64,000 nucleotides of DNA from Smittia aterrima (lineage: Eukaryota; Arthropoda; Insecta; Diptera; Chironomidae), in assembly GCA_033063855.1 (NCBI GenBank), contig CP093829.1, positions 5,528,243 through 5,592,242 of the forward strand, in the 5' to 3' direction. The stretch's first letter is position 1, and the number at the start of each line of letters is the position of its first letter. The position numbers and the translations under genes are program-made. The notes beneath the pieces are model-generated. The model made no database searches and was not told the DNA's origin. It saw only the letters and a list, made by a program, of their open reading frames with translations. Positions 41,901 to 55,800 of the stretch are shown piece after piece.

Positions 41901-44900
41901 AAGATTCTTTTTGAAGATTCTTTGAAAGCACTCGATTGCTATTAATAAACTTTTGCTTGTTGAACCTACGTTCGGAGGTTCGCTAATGAGAATTGATTCG
42001 CCCGCGGAACCTTGCGGAAATGAAAACTGTTTTCCGAGGTAAGCTCACAAATCAATGAGAATCGATGTTTAAGAGGTCAATCGTGATTTCATGTCAGAGA
42101 AGGCTCGGTCATTGAGAAGGAGCCGAGAAGAAAAGGAGAAAAATCGTGTCAACTCATGATGGAAAATGTCAGGTTCTATCTTTTGAAATCAGATGTTCGT
42201 CACGCTTACACATTGAACGCTTGTTACACTCGATGCCCATTTTTGCTGAGCGCTGATTTTATCCAGTTTCGTTTTACTTGATCGCTCGAAACGTCAGCAA
42301 GGTTGCTAGTTGAGTAGAGGAGAAAAAAAATTATTTTAGAAAAGAGAGCGAGATGAAAATAAATAAAATGTGAACATGAACACCTACAAACAAACTCGCC
42401 AACTTATGTAAGCGTCGACAAAGAATTAAATTAACATTTAGAGCTGCTTGAGTTAAATGAGTTTGTCTTCGAAGTGAAAGAGAGATTTTTTCCCTCATAA
42501 AGATGCTTCATTGCAAAAGCTCAGTGAGTTTCATTCTCTTTCGCTGCGACTCGTAAAGACGCAACAACAAAACAAAATAATAAATGTTGTCGTTCGTTTT
42601 TGGCGATATTTCTCTCCAAGCGAAACCAGAAGGTGTTTTTCTGTGTTGAGACATTGTTTGTTGATGTCAAGTTGTACATGGAAATTGGAAGCTTATAACT
42701 TTTCAGATCTCTGTGTGGGATGGTCGACGAAGCCACGTTGCCATGTTTGCTTTCCATTCAAAGATCTCAAGAATCAATCAATAGCTAAAGGTGAGGCGCG
42801 AAAGAACGACGATCGTTCAAGCTAAGAACGACACCAAATTAGTTCATTTACAAGACATCCAAAAATACTTTGTCTCTCTTCGAGTTAATAATAAACGTCT
42901 TTCGCCCACGAAGCAGCAAACAAAAATCTTCAAACTCTTTAGCGTTGCCTAATGAATAAAGCGAAGCTCGAATTGCCACTCAAGCTCCACCGAGAAATTT
43001 ACAAACAAAATAAATTTCCATTTCTTGATGGAAGGCAATAAAAGACGTCGTCGCTGGCGCTAAAATATTGTGCAATTCTAATGTTTTAATGGCGTGAAGG
43101 AGGAAATGCATGCGTGGAATTTGTAAGATTAGTCGCGCGCAATTCTCTCGAAGCTGTTAACGAAAAAAAAGAAAAACTAAGATGAGCGCAATAAATCATC
43201 GTGACAAATGATAATGTGAAGACGTCAGCGTCGTCTTAATCTCCATTGGGTTTCGTTTAGGGAATTTGATGCAATTCACAAACCGAACGGAGATGATCGT
43301 TCTAAAAATATTTTTTCGACACGATGCGCCCTGTAGATAGAAAGTAATTCGAGGAATGCAGAAAACTTCTTCGTGATTCGCTGGCCTCCCTAAAAATACA
43401 TTTCTTACTCTCCGACGATGCATGCAACATGTCTAAGAAGCAATCTCGTGATCGAGTGAAACCAAAAACTTTTGTTGGATGCTCTGCGAAGCATCATCAT
43501 CATCAGCAGTCGTCGATTTTTTGGGTCAAGTGGTTGCTCTCTTTATGGTGAAACTTATGCTGCGTAGTTATGAGTTGAATTACATCCAACGACTGCAGCA
43601 TAACGACGTCAGACGTCGTCTTACCTTGAAATTCTTCGTCTAATTATTTTTAGTGTTCAGCACAAAATTTTTCAATTGAAGCGTTGAGGGCTTGGCATGA
43701 GATTAAGGCGCCCGATTCACGTTGAACTATTAATTAACGAGACTTAGTGAATCTCTTGCGTGTGTGATTCACTCTCTCGATGATCGAACAAACATAAATT
43801 CGAATCAAAAGGCGATAAGTGTGTGACAAGCTAACAACATTTCGAGGAGAGAAAAATGTAACGCAATGGAACCAATCGGAATGTTGAAGTTTCGACATCG
43901 GTCGAACATATCTCTTCGCTTTTCGCTTATTGATGTGGCGGAAACTTGAATAATTTACTCATCGAACTTCATTCGTGAAATTTTAATTTTATGCAGCGAA
44001 AATCATTTTTTTGAATGTCTAGAGCAGTCGAAGAGTGTTTTTTTTAGGTCGAAGCTGAAAACAAAAAACTTGCTTCAGCGACAACAGCTTCGTTGGTTTA
44101 ATTTTTCATTTTCGGACAGTGAAAGAAGTGAGAGAGCAAAAACAAGTTCATTGGCAACGTCGAAACACTTTAAAAATGCATGAAGAGAATTTCAATTCAA
44201 ATTCATGTTATTCGGTCTGCTCTCTCGCGATTAATTGCATAATCATGTGCTACAAATTCCTCAGGTTGCGATTGCGAAATTATTTCGTGCATGTCGTTTC
44301 ATTGAAACGAAAGAAAAAAGAATGAAAATGCTTTTTTATTTATTTTGTTTTGCTTTTTGGGCTCAAGCTCGTCTCGAGGAAGTTGCATCGACGATGTCGC
44401 GTTTCGTTTTCTTTTTTTTTTTGGCGAATTTTCTTTGTCTCTCGCAATTGGCAAAACGTCGACAACGACGGAGAAGCAATCGCTTTTAGATGCTAATGTG
44501 TCGTGAGTCATTAACGTCGATCTTCGCCGATGGCAAATCGCAGAACGGGTTCCGCCACATCGAAAACTCTTTTGTGAATAATTAGCGAACAAACCTGATG
44601 GGACAAAACCAAATTAGGTCAAAAGAGTTTTTTAGTTTTTCGCTGTCGCCATGATTGGATGTCCAATATTTTTGCGATGCCGACACCCAACATGATTTTT
44701 CGTTTCGATTGATCAAAAAAGGCTTTGCAACTGAAATTCTCAGTTTCTCTCAAGTTTTTGTTTCGAAAAGGCTTCGAGGTTTCTAACTGTAAATTATGAA
44801 CAAGCGGCGAAGTCGATAATGAAAGCGGAAATCAAAAATAAACACTCGAGTTCTTAAAGTTGAAAGAACAGAATAGAATAATGGATTGCCGAGTGATTAC

Positions 44901-47619
44901 GTAACATTAAAGCGGCTCGACTCGGCTTTAAACTTATTATCGTTGACCTTTTTCTTTTTCCCAACCGAGAACCAAGCGATTGCAATAAATTGAACTCCGC
45001 GCATGGCCATCGAGTCTTGAGAGAGGAGATTTAATTAACGATCAAGCTCAGAGCGACATCCTTGCGATCATCCCACAGTATCAGCTCCGATGGACAAACA
45101 TCATCATTAAATGCCAATTCAAGTCGCTTTGACCTGCAATAAACTGTTCATTGCGTATTTGTGAAATGTCGAAAAAGGAAGCCCCGTCAGTGACTCTTAA
45201 ATATTCGCGAGTTTATTGAAGGAATCGCGAAAGCAAATCACTTTTTAAATGGACGCTAATGAGCCTGCTATTAGCCATCTCTGGACATTGGCATTCTCCC
45301 ACAATTTTCGTCGCCGACACGCACGAGAATGTGGGTCACATAAGCAAGTTAACGCCGCCGCGCTATGTTCAACATTCATTCCAATTAAAAACTTCTTGTC
45401 TCCATTGTTTCATAATTTTCTTTTTCGGATAGCGTGAAAAATTGCCCAGCTTCCGTGTAATGATGCGGCTTTGTCTTCTTGTCTTAATAAGCTTTAAAGG
45501 AGAGATTTTTGTCGCCAAATGTCTCAACTGTTTGCGGTACTTTCGTTTGTTGTTTCTTTATTTCGTGGATAACCAAAAGTCTTCGCGTGTTTGTTACCTA
45601 ATGCCGACTCCGACAATTACAAATGTAAGCGCATCATTTTCTTCTTCTTTTTTTCTTTTCTTTGTTCCATCGCGATTTGCGAATAAAGAAGTAACGATTT
45701 CCCAGCTGGAGCTCAGGCAGTTGGCATATCTGACGAAGATTGTTGCATAACGTGAGAATTTCTTTCTCATCTGACGATTGTTAATTACGCTCATTACCTC
45801 ACATGATGCTTCGATGATGTCTTCGTGATGTCATCGAAGAGTTCCGCGATGACGAGATAAGAGAGAAATGTTTATTGAACTTATTCTGTTTATTTGAAAA
45901 GCGAGAAGCAGGAAGAAGCGGGTAAACCTGAAAATTATGATGTGGTAGAAACTAGAATGGTTCAACTTCATGAACCTAACTGTGCTTGCTCTTTCATCGG
46001 ATAATTGTCCCATTTTATTTATTTTTGCAAGACAAGACTCTCGACTCTTGTGTCTGATGGGTTTATCGCGAATAAAGAATCAGAAATCAACAGCTCTCTC
46101 TCTTACGAGCTGAAACTAATAGCACTGTGGGATGAGCCACCGTCAAGAATTTCACATGAAATTAAGGTGAACATATAGCGATGAACTTTTCTTTCTGATT
46201 TGGGAACATTCTCATCATTGTTCGTCCGGAATCAACCTCTAGCACATATTCGTTTATGGATCGAATTGTTGATTTAAGCCGTGAACTAACCCACTTCTCT
46301 CTTTCATCTTTTCTTTTCAGAGGAAATTTTGGAACGGTTCGTCGAGCAACTCACAAAGAAACGGGCATTAAGTATGCAGCAAAGTTTTTGAGACGACGAC
46401 GTCGCGCCACTTGTTGGATCAAGCAGATTCAACACGAGATCGCTGTGTTGATGTTAAGCTCTGATTCTAAACAAATTGTGAAGCTTCATGCGGTTTATGA
46501 GACACGCAATGAGTTCATTCTTATTCTCGAGATGTAAGTGAACTTTAAAATGATTTCGAAGAAGATGTTTTGCTTACAAGTACATTTTTATTGTGTTAGG
46601 GCTTCCGGAGATTTGCAAGCGATACTCGACGACGACGGTTCATTGACCGAACTGAAGACACGAAACTGCATACGTGAAGTTCTAAAGGCATTGGACTATT
46701 TACATCGAAGAAATGTTGCCCATCTCGACATCAAACCGCAAAACATTCTGCTCAACTCCAACAACTTGGAAGGTAATTTGCGAAACAACTTAATGAGCAT
46801 TAAATTCATTCGACCATGAGCGTTCACTCACAAAGCAATTTCTTTCTCTTCCCGACTCAGATGGACTTAAGTTATGTGACTTTGGATTCTCTCGCGCAAT
46901 CGAAGGCAACAGCAACGTTTGCGAGATTCAAGGCACTCCCGACTTTGTTGCTCCGGAAATTATCCAGTACGAGCCACTCTCGCTAAAGACAGACATTTGG
47001 TCCATTGGCGTTCTCACTTACGTTCTCCTCTCGGGATTCAGTCCGTTTGGTTGCGATGACAAGCAGGAAACGTTTCTCAACATCACTCAATGCGATCTGG
47101 CATTTCCCGATGATCTTTTTGAAGGTGTTTCCGATGATGCCATAGATTTTATGAAGATCACAATGCGACTTAAAGCTCAGTAAGTGTGGATAATTCCCTT
47201 AATTAGTTACAATGTCTAATGAACGACTTCTCCTTCACGTTTTTTTTAGCAATCGTCCGAGCGTTGTCGAGTGTTTGAACCATAAATGGTTAACAGATGA
47301 CAACATCAACACGCCAATTCTCAACGTACAAAACCTTAACGTCACCATCACAGCGATTCCCTTTGACGATGGATCTCCTGATTCATTCTTAAACTACGAC
47401 GAAGACAAAGAAAATTCAGTGCAAGCATTAGAAAATGGCGATAAAGAGACTTCAACGATAACGTCGATCGTTCAACATCACAGCACGAAACTTCGGCTTG
47501 AGAAGTCTTCATCGATTTCTCTCTTTCCCGACGCACCAACAACTCCGAAGGTTTGTCGCAAAGCTCCTTGCGATGAGAACTCCAAGAACAGTTTCTTGAT
47601 TGCCGTGCCTTTGACTTAA
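35925..47619 (+). CDS. Drak: DAPK-related Ser/Thr kinase (Drak/STK17 type), 400 aa, five coding exons
   Basis: Exons 35925-36052, 46321-46533, 46600-46772, 46861-47179 and 47250-47619; all phases agree. Exon 1 encodes MLPKEVLHLGDG and ends inside the glycine loop. Kinase motifs in order: RGNFGTV (P-loop), YAAKFL (catalytic Lys), HLDIKPQNILL (catalytic loop, with the Leu-Asp typical of DAPK relatives), CDFGFS (DFG), GTPDFVAPE (APE), then NRPSVVECLNHKWL. A Ser/Thr-rich tail of about 100 residues lacks recognisable calmodulin or death domains, as in STK17. The fly homologue promotes myosin regulatory light chain phosphorylation. Shorter than fly Drak, so extra isoforms or 5' exons are possible. 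Poly(A) signal at 47808. Confidence 0.88.
36053..46320 (+). other. 10.3-kb first coding intron of the Drak-like gene
   Basis: No ORF in either strand shows a family signature; those of about 100 codons at 42511, 44299 and 45442 are low-complexity chance frames. Contains a small perfect-ended hairpin at 45809-45839. Size and position suggest an enhancer-bearing intron, but no specific site is shown. Confidence 0.55.
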
Positions 47620-47971
47620 ATCCAACGAAAAAGGATTTGAAATTCACTTTTATCATTGTAAACTTAATTTAACTCAAGAAATCTTTACTAAACTTCATCA
47701 TTTAAATTTATTTGAAAGAATGTAAATTATTGAGAAATTTTCCGTTTAATTTCGTTTCGAAAAACCTGTGATAAGCGTTAATGAAGTTTCGGAATGTGTA
47801 GAATTCAAATAAAAAGAAAAGTTTCAAAAAAGCTTCAATTTTTGTGTTTTAACTGACTCCTTGAACTTTGAAGAAGGAAACGAGCGGGAAAGTCCTTGAC
47901 ATGCGCAGAGCTTGGAAAATTTGTTTTCCTTTATTTATCAAAAAGTCTGTGGCTGAGTTTTCGTTTAAAAA

Positions 47972-49736
47972 ATGTTATTTCTTAAAGAGCTCGTTCGCCT
48001 GTCGTTGCAGCATCGAACAGTTTATTGTTACTTGCTCCTCTGGATTCTTCTCATCATCATCGGAATGTACAAATACGTGTCGACTGACTTAAACATTTTG
48101 TCGACGAGAACATTTTATTCTGATAAGCTTCAGATGAACGAGCTTGAGATGAAGAGACAACACTTAGCTCAATATCATGAGCAATATTGCAATGACGTTG
48201 ATTCGACGATGCCTGCGGAAGAAGGTGGAACGATCGAAGGATGGACACTTCAAGGTAAACTCTCCGGAAAGTTTTCAAGATTCCATCACAAACTTTTCTG
48301 TTTTAGGAATTCTCATTTTGATTCGACATGGAGTGAGAGCTTCACTCAATCATGTTCGTGATAATTCGATTGACTGCAGTCATGAGAACGACTCGATGCT
48401 CACTAAATATAGAAATTATCTTCTAAACTCTTCGCTTTCGGGACCGAACGGAATCAACAACGGACACGCAGCGTGGAACCGACAAGGCCCGTTCCACGGG
48501 TTTCCAATGCTGCCAGCCGATACGAAACTTTGTTTTTTGGGTCAACTCACGAGCAAAGGAATTTCACAGCTGCTGCATGTCGGAGAAGTCATGAAGTTTG
48601 CATACGCCCACTCGCTAGACTTGTTTCGCAAGCCACCGGCTCCAGCACCAAAGTCCACCTCAAACAGCACAGAGAACTTGATGCTTAACCAGATTCTTAA
48701 CTCCGACGATATAATCGTTTACTCGACTCGATATCGGAGAACATTTCAATCAGCAATGGCTTTGCTTTACAATCTTTTACCGAACGATCGATGGCACAAC
48801 ATTCAGATGCAGGAGAGTCACAGCTTGGCATATTGTTTCACAGACTGCGCGTGTCCAAATGCAGAGAACATCAAGCGACGACTTTCCAAAGCAAAATCGA
48901 AAGACTTCATTTCAAATCCAACTGTTGCTTCTCTTGTTAATTGGATTGGAACGTCGCTAATGCAATCGCAAGACGCTTCAATCTTGAATCCGCTTGAGTT
49001 ACGCGATGTTCTTCTCATGTACTTATGTCATAATCAAGAATTACCTTGTCACAGAAATTCACATCTGCCATCGACGCCAGCACAGCGAGAGCAGTCTGAG
49101 AGCAACGACATAATCGACTTGGATGACAGTCAACAACCGCTTGACTCTCCGACCACAAAAGATGACGACGACGATATTGAGGAAGCGATTTTAAATAATC
49201 CAACCGATAATTGCATCGAGCAGAATCACGTTGAGACGCTGCTGACTTACACGAACCTCTATGAGCTGAGAGAAAGTAATAATCGACTCAAGATTATGGA
49301 GCGACTTCTTCGCGCCTACGGTCTCATGAGAAACATTGTGAATTACATGTTGAAAATAATCTCGGGCGATAAACTTAAAATGGTTCTCTACTCATCGCAT
49401 GATCAAACGATTCAAAATGTGTTAGCGGCGATCGGCCTACTCGAAGAATCGTCGTTTGTACCATTCGCCACTCGAATGAATTTCGAAGTTTATCGAAGCG
49501 CCACGGACAGTCAACATTACTTTCGTCTTCTCTACAATGGACGAGATGTCACGAGAAAGATGACTTTGTGTTTGGATGGGAAAAGCCTTCGAGTGAATCG
49601 TGGTCGAGGCGGGAGAGCTGCTTACTTATGTCCCATCGAAAACATTATTCGCTTCATTCACGACGACTACTTTGCGATGTTGAATGCGACGAACTTCAAA
49701 GACGCGTGCTTTTTCGAGAGAAATTCGTATTTTTAA
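47972..49736 (+). CDS. Membrane-anchored histidine phosphatase, 2-phosphoxylose phosphatase-like, 570 aa
   Basis: Exons 47972-48254 and 48307-49736, joined in phase (Q|GILILIRHG). Residues about 18-38 form a single membrane anchor with a short cytoplasmic end, typical of a Golgi type II enzyme. Histidine acid phosphatase signatures: IRHGVRAS near residue 101 (nucleophile His) and YSSHDQT (catalytic HD pair) in the C-terminal third, with paired cysteines (CFTDCAC, CHNQELPCH). The closest family by layout is PXYLP1/ACPL2, which removes phosphate from xylose in the glycosaminoglycan linker. An acidic low-complexity insert (TTKDDDDDIEE) sits before the second half. The start lies about 160 bp after the kinase poly(A) signal. 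Lysosomal-type acid phosphatase is the alternative. Poly(A) signal at 49870. Confidence 0.8.
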
Positions 49737-49879
49737 ACAGGATTGAAGGAAAACGAAGCCAAAAAGCACAAACGAAGACATATCAAGTTATTTAGGATTT
49801 AAAAGAGACCATGATTGTGATAATAATTTCAGACTTTAGTTGCCAGTCACTTCAAAAGCAATTAAGTTAAATAAAAGCG

Positions 49880-52800
49880 AGTGAATCAGTGAACAGCGTT
49901 TTTCAATTAAATAATTAGTGATGACAGCCCGAGCAGTAGTTCCCTTAACGACGATCATTACGCTTAACGTGCGCTCCCTCCATGCAATTATTCAACTCAT
50001 CGTTGACGAGCAATGCGCACCTTCGTTTGCAACTGAAATCCGCGAGCCGCGTTCGCCTGTTCTCATCGCACATAAGAAAAACGTGAAGAAACATTTTTTT
50101 TTATAATTTTTTAAAGTAAAAGAAGATGATGAAGAAGAAGCGAGTACTTGTTCAACGTGTAATTGAACCCCGTAATTGCACGTGGAGTATGCTCGCTTGG
50201 TATTCGTTTTTACGTCGCACAAGAAACGTTCAAGTTGATCAATAAACGCTGCTTGCCTCAAGTCTCAACACTTCTAAGTTTTTCCCCTCCTGAAGTTTCA
50301 AATCATCGAGTGAGAAGTGAAACGGTCAATGCTTTGATTGAAGGTTCTTAAATCAACTTAAGAAATTGTTATTCTCAGGTGACAATTTAATGATAACACA
50401 CGAGAACTAAAAAGTGCTTTCAGTCGACGTGGCAAAAGGAAAAATTGTAGGCAAACTTCTTTGTGACCACGTTCAACGGTTGATTTCGACATAGCAAGTC
50501 GAACGATTCCGAAGAGTTTGAACACTTTGTTCAGCTCTGCACCAGGCGAACATGAAATAAATCGGTTGACCGTTTCTCGATGGAGAACTCAATTTTAATT
50601 ATTCGCCAAGCGTTCGATTCTGGATTTAGTGAGATTTCACTTGTTCGCCAAGGCAAAATGTGACTTGAACTAGGGCACTCGAAAGCAACCTCGAGAGGAA
50701 ACCCAGTAATCGGTGACTTTTTTGTGGATTGAACATTAACTTGTCGTTCGGATTATGAGAACATTTTTCGAGTAGATTTCATTTGATTGATCATTTCGCG
50801 ATCGAAACTTTATTATTATTTATATTTTTATGACTTTTCTTCGAAGCACCAAGAAAGCATGCACGAAATAAAAGTTTCGCGAACAATGGAAAAAGTTTGA
50901 AAATATAAATGAAAAGGTTTTAAATAATTTTCAACCCCTTGGAAGGTTTAAGAAGTTTCAGGAGAACATTGAATAGCACAAGACATCAGAATACGTTGGC
51001 CGAAGGTTGATGTTAGAAAGGTTGTCAAACTTTAATTAGAAATCTAATTCATTTCATTCTCAAGAACGAGAGCTTCAGTGTCTGCACTCCAGATCGTTCA
51101 ACAAATTGCAAAAAGTCAAGCAGTCAAGGTTTTAAGAGAAACGCTGGAATGAAACTTCACTCTAGCTCTACCTCACACAAATCGCGATATTTTGTTAAAA
51201 AGGCGCAAACGACACTTGAAAAACAATCGACAATGAACCTTATTCCTTCAGATCCCAAGACTCATTCTGCGATACCTCACAGCGCTCGTGTTAGCGCTCA
51301 CAGTATTCTAGTATCATTCATATAAATGTTTGTAAAAATGTTGAGGCCTAAATTGGAAATCTTGCTCCTCAATTGCAAAAATGAGGAACTAGAAAAAACA
51401 CCAGGAGAACATGAAAGCGCGCAGCTGTGATTTTGCGAGTTTTGTGAGTGAAATCGTCGTTTCAAGGTGATTTCGTTCAACATTGAGCACGAAATAGTAA
51501 AATATCATAAAAGCTCATGAAACTCGAGAGCATAGTTTTTGCAATTTTCCATTTTAAATTGAACTTCCTTTCCGATCAGCTTGGGAACGGAAATTTCTTC
51601 CCATCTCCAATGGAACTAGTCTTTTAAATAAATTTCCCGCTTCAAGTCGAGTACGAGAACTAAAGAGAACGTTTCAAGTGCCAATCGTAGACACTTTGCT
51701 CTAGGATGGGAAATAGATGGAAAATGATTTTTGCCGAAATTAATTTTCGATTTGCCGCCGTCGAAAAAAAAAATCATCGCTAACCGAAATCGCGAATGAA
51801 ACGACAATGAATTTAAAATGTGAAGTTTTCAAACAAACTTTGCTTTCGTTGTTGCTTTCATTTGAAATTTTTTAGCGATGGTCCTGGAATTTTTTTCGAA
51901 ACGAAACAAAAATTCAGACTTTTACCAAGATCGCATAAGACTGAACATCGCATTCGTTGATTTTATTTTCAACATAAAGTCGAATGTTTTCTTAAAACAT
52001 CGGATAAACATGGGATCGGATAACTCATTCGATTTATTCAGAAACGTTAAGTTGACGTCAATCGTTCGTGACCGCAAGCCTTGTCGCTTTTTTTTATTCC
52101 TTGTTCAGTTTTAATGATCTTGTTCTGATCGTTAATGTATGTCGAGTATGACTCAGGAACCAATCGACAGGAGGCTCGTCGTGAAACCGTAAAAACAAAA
52201 CGAAAACAAAATTTAATTTACTACGAAGTTAAAAATGGCATTTTGTTTTGTTCACTTTGTTTGTCAGTGGCGTGATGAATTCCTTTATTCTCAAGGTTTC
52301 GATTAAATAATCAACAAATATATTTTCCTTACCTTTGATCGATACTCGCATGTGCATAAATGTTTTCTTTGAATGATAAGCAGATGAGCAGAAGACACGA
52401 TTGGCTAACGGATGATGTTCAGTTACAAAGTATTTCAAATCAACATCGAACGATGAAGTCCAAAGTCTTTTAGATTTGCATAAAAGTTATCAAATTTTTC
52501 TTTTCGAACGGTCAAACTAACGTCAGCCGACTTTTTTTCTCGTCTCGAGATTTAAAATTCAAGAAAAGACGAAAACAACTTATCGCGTCAGCACGAGTCA
52601 AGCCCCCAGATCGAAAATAAAATATTTTATTCAATTTAAACAAAAACAAGCTCGAGATCTTTGTTGTTCTCTTTTTGCTGAGATTGCTTTGCATTATAAA
52701 TAACTTGCAGTAGTGGACGAGAGGGAAAGCACGTATTTAGTAGGAAGCGAAGCGAATCGAGGGACAAATCGAGAATTGCATTTCTTAATGATTTTATTGA

Positions 52801-55800
52801 CTGCAAGCAACCGTAAACTTCTACGACTCTTGCCAGCTTCATCACGAAATATGAACGAAATGTGTTTCTTATTTGCTTCGACAGAAATTCCTTATCGACT
52901 TACTCACAACGTGAGCTTAATTTACTATCGAGATCGAATGTTTTTCTCGAGCTTAAGACGACATTAAAATCCTTCGCTTAAGTCGAGTGCATAAACTTCA
53001 ATCATTGACAAAAATGTTTACTCGTAAAGCTCGTAAAGTTTATTTTAAGAAAGAAAAAACTTTATTTAAAACTTTTCTTATTAATCAGATCGTTCGTTAA
53101 CCCCGATTCGAGAAAAACTTTCAAGGCTCCAAACCACGTAGAGTCTATGAACTTACTCAGCGACAAATACTAAAATTTATATTAAGAACAGTCTCCGCGT
53201 GTTAATTTCATGAACAACGAAGGTAGATAGTACACAATTCAATATTTAAGTTTACTCAGCTTTTCTTGAAAGAGCCTTCGATGAAATTCAATAAACTTTC
53301 GTCTCCAAGGATATCAATTGAAACGTCTAAGGGGTCCACTTGTTCATGACAGGAAATCTTCGGGCGGAATTCTTTCATGTCAGCGACTTCATCTTTATCC
53401 AAAAACAAAATTATTTGCAGACCTTTCCTTAGCCTCTTCTCCTCTGCTTTCAAACACAGTCAACCATCACAATCATTAATGATCATCATAAAACTACTAC
53501 GCAGTATGAAGAGGCGACGACAGCGCGCAAACGCACCACTAGAGAATCGTACGATATTGTTGAGAATTCATGTAAATATTTTGAATCTTCTGCGAGATCT
53601 GAAATAAAAGAACTTTTTTATTATCAACTCGAAGGTGGTATTGAAAGTTTGTTCCACATTTTTAGCGTTTTCAAGCCACGCCGGATGAACAACCAAACGT
53701 TGTTCACAGCTGCGGGCGCTGATGAGTTGAAAAATTCTTCAAGCAAATTCTATTCGAAGCTTCGTGAGGAGAATTCTTGTTGTTCTAAAGCAAAAAGAAG
53801 AAATTTGAATTATGTAACCCTCGTCGTACATAAATAATTCTCCGGCCGGCTTTTTCAAGTATGCGTAATTATGTTTGTTCGCGGCTTTCGCACACCAACA
53901 TCGCTCTCCTTGTATGCGAACTCGAATCAAATCGAAACATAGGAAAGACCTTGAAGTAATAAAATGCGCAATTTTTTTATCGCCTAATGACAGAATTGTT
54001 TTTCAAAAAAAAAAGAGAAAGAAAGTCAAAGTTCTTTGATACAAAATAACTTTCGACTACAAAATAGAAAATTGCAAATTTGTTGAAAAAATTACTTTGT
54101 TGATTGAGTCGTAGTCACGACCGGCTTTCGATTTACGTCAAGACAAGTTTGATGTTTACAAAGTTTTAATCTTTGTAAAATAAAACAATATTCCTCCATT
54201 TGAACGTAAATAATTGCCTTTGATGTGAGTTAAACTAGCGAACTCGCGAGATTGTTGTCGTTTAGGTACAAAAATAGTTCAATCAAATCTGATTTTCTTA
54301 CAAACAGGGAAATTAATTAAGAAAATGTAGCGGCGAGCTCAAAATATTTTAGAATCGAGTGAATTGTTTATGTTGATTGCTCGAAGGAAATAATCGAGAA
54401 GTCTATTTTTAAACAACTGGCGCGAGTGATTTCTTTCTTTTAAAAGCTTTGCCATTATCAGAACGTGAGAGTGTCGCACGTCGTGAAAGAAATCCGCGAA
54501 GGAGCGTCGCGTCGCTAGTCGCGCCGGCCACAACAACAAGGTGATGTAAGTTTTGTTTTCGATTTCCTCAGACGACCTGAGGAGCTGAAAACACATTTAA
54601 GACGAGACGAGACATTGAATAGCAATTGATAATCTAGTGTCGATTTTATGTTTTGTTTACTCCTCTCAACTGTTTTCGGCTTGACTGCGATTTGCTTTGT
54701 GAGAATGAGAATTTACTCCAGTTCGTTATCGCATGAGTGGTTAATAATCCAGGCCCCGACTTATCTCGTGCTCTTTCGAACGTTAAACGTGCTTATCTTA
54801 TCAGCCCCTTTGAGAATTTATCACTTATGTCTCCCCCTCTCACCTTAAGCCTTGCCAATTAGCAAATGCAGATAAAAAATCAATCGAAATCATCGTTATG
54901 AGGTTGTCGCTTGATAAAAAAAATGTTTTTCCGAATCGAAAATTGATTACAAGACCAGAATGAACCAGTTTCTGAAAAACAATAATCGGAAGAGTTTTTT
55001 TGTTTTGTTTTGACTGGAAAACAATGTTTTGTAATGAATCATATGAACCACGTGCACAACCGGTGAACTTCAATCGTGTTTTCTATATTAATCTCAACAG
55101 AAATTGAATCGTCGAGATGTCTTTACAAGTCGGTCGATGTCTAACGTCAATTGACCTTCGCGAAAAAAAAAAAGATTTCTCGATGAGCCAAAAATGGAAT
55201 TTTATGTTTGAATTCTTAATTCGACTGCTAAGATCGTCTAGTGCGTCGCTGAATGCTAAATCTCTGATTAGACACAAATTGCCATTTGAAGTGGTTCCAG
55301 TTGATACTGGAATTTCGGCGAGACTTGACATCTACTTAGCAAATAATTTTTTTTCGCTTTTTTCTTATCAGCAACCAAATAATTGCGTTGCGGGCAAAAA
55401 AAAGTTTTTTTTTCATCGAAAAGTTAACTGAAGATCAAACGGGATCGGATGAAGGAGCTAAAGACCTCGAACGTGGCTTTAAGAATTCATCGGAATTTTA
55501 GCAGAAATTTATTTCAAACTTCACCCCGAAATTTGCTTATTTCCTTGAACGAAATGTGCTAAGAAGAAATTCAACTAAGACGACTCTGAACACACCATAC
55601 AACATCAAACACTCGCATACAAGCAATTTCAAGATGCGGGGAAGAAGAAATTTCAAGAACCGGGTAGTGAAGACTATCAAACAAAATATTTTTTCGAAAA
55701 AAAAAAACTTTGTGATATCTCTCGCGGTATTGCGTAGTTAAGTTGTTAAGCGAATGTCTTCTCACGACTTTCCTCAAAATCGCCGGCATTTGTGGAAACT

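Noticed and set aside
42511..42825. 104-codon ORF in the kinase intron
   Set aside because: No motif, biased composition, antisense ORF of similar quality, and no splice partners that extend it.
44235..44592. Overlapping ORFs on both strands in the kinase intron
   Set aside because: Driven by poly-T/poly-A runs giving Phe- and Lys-rich peptides; a chance feature.
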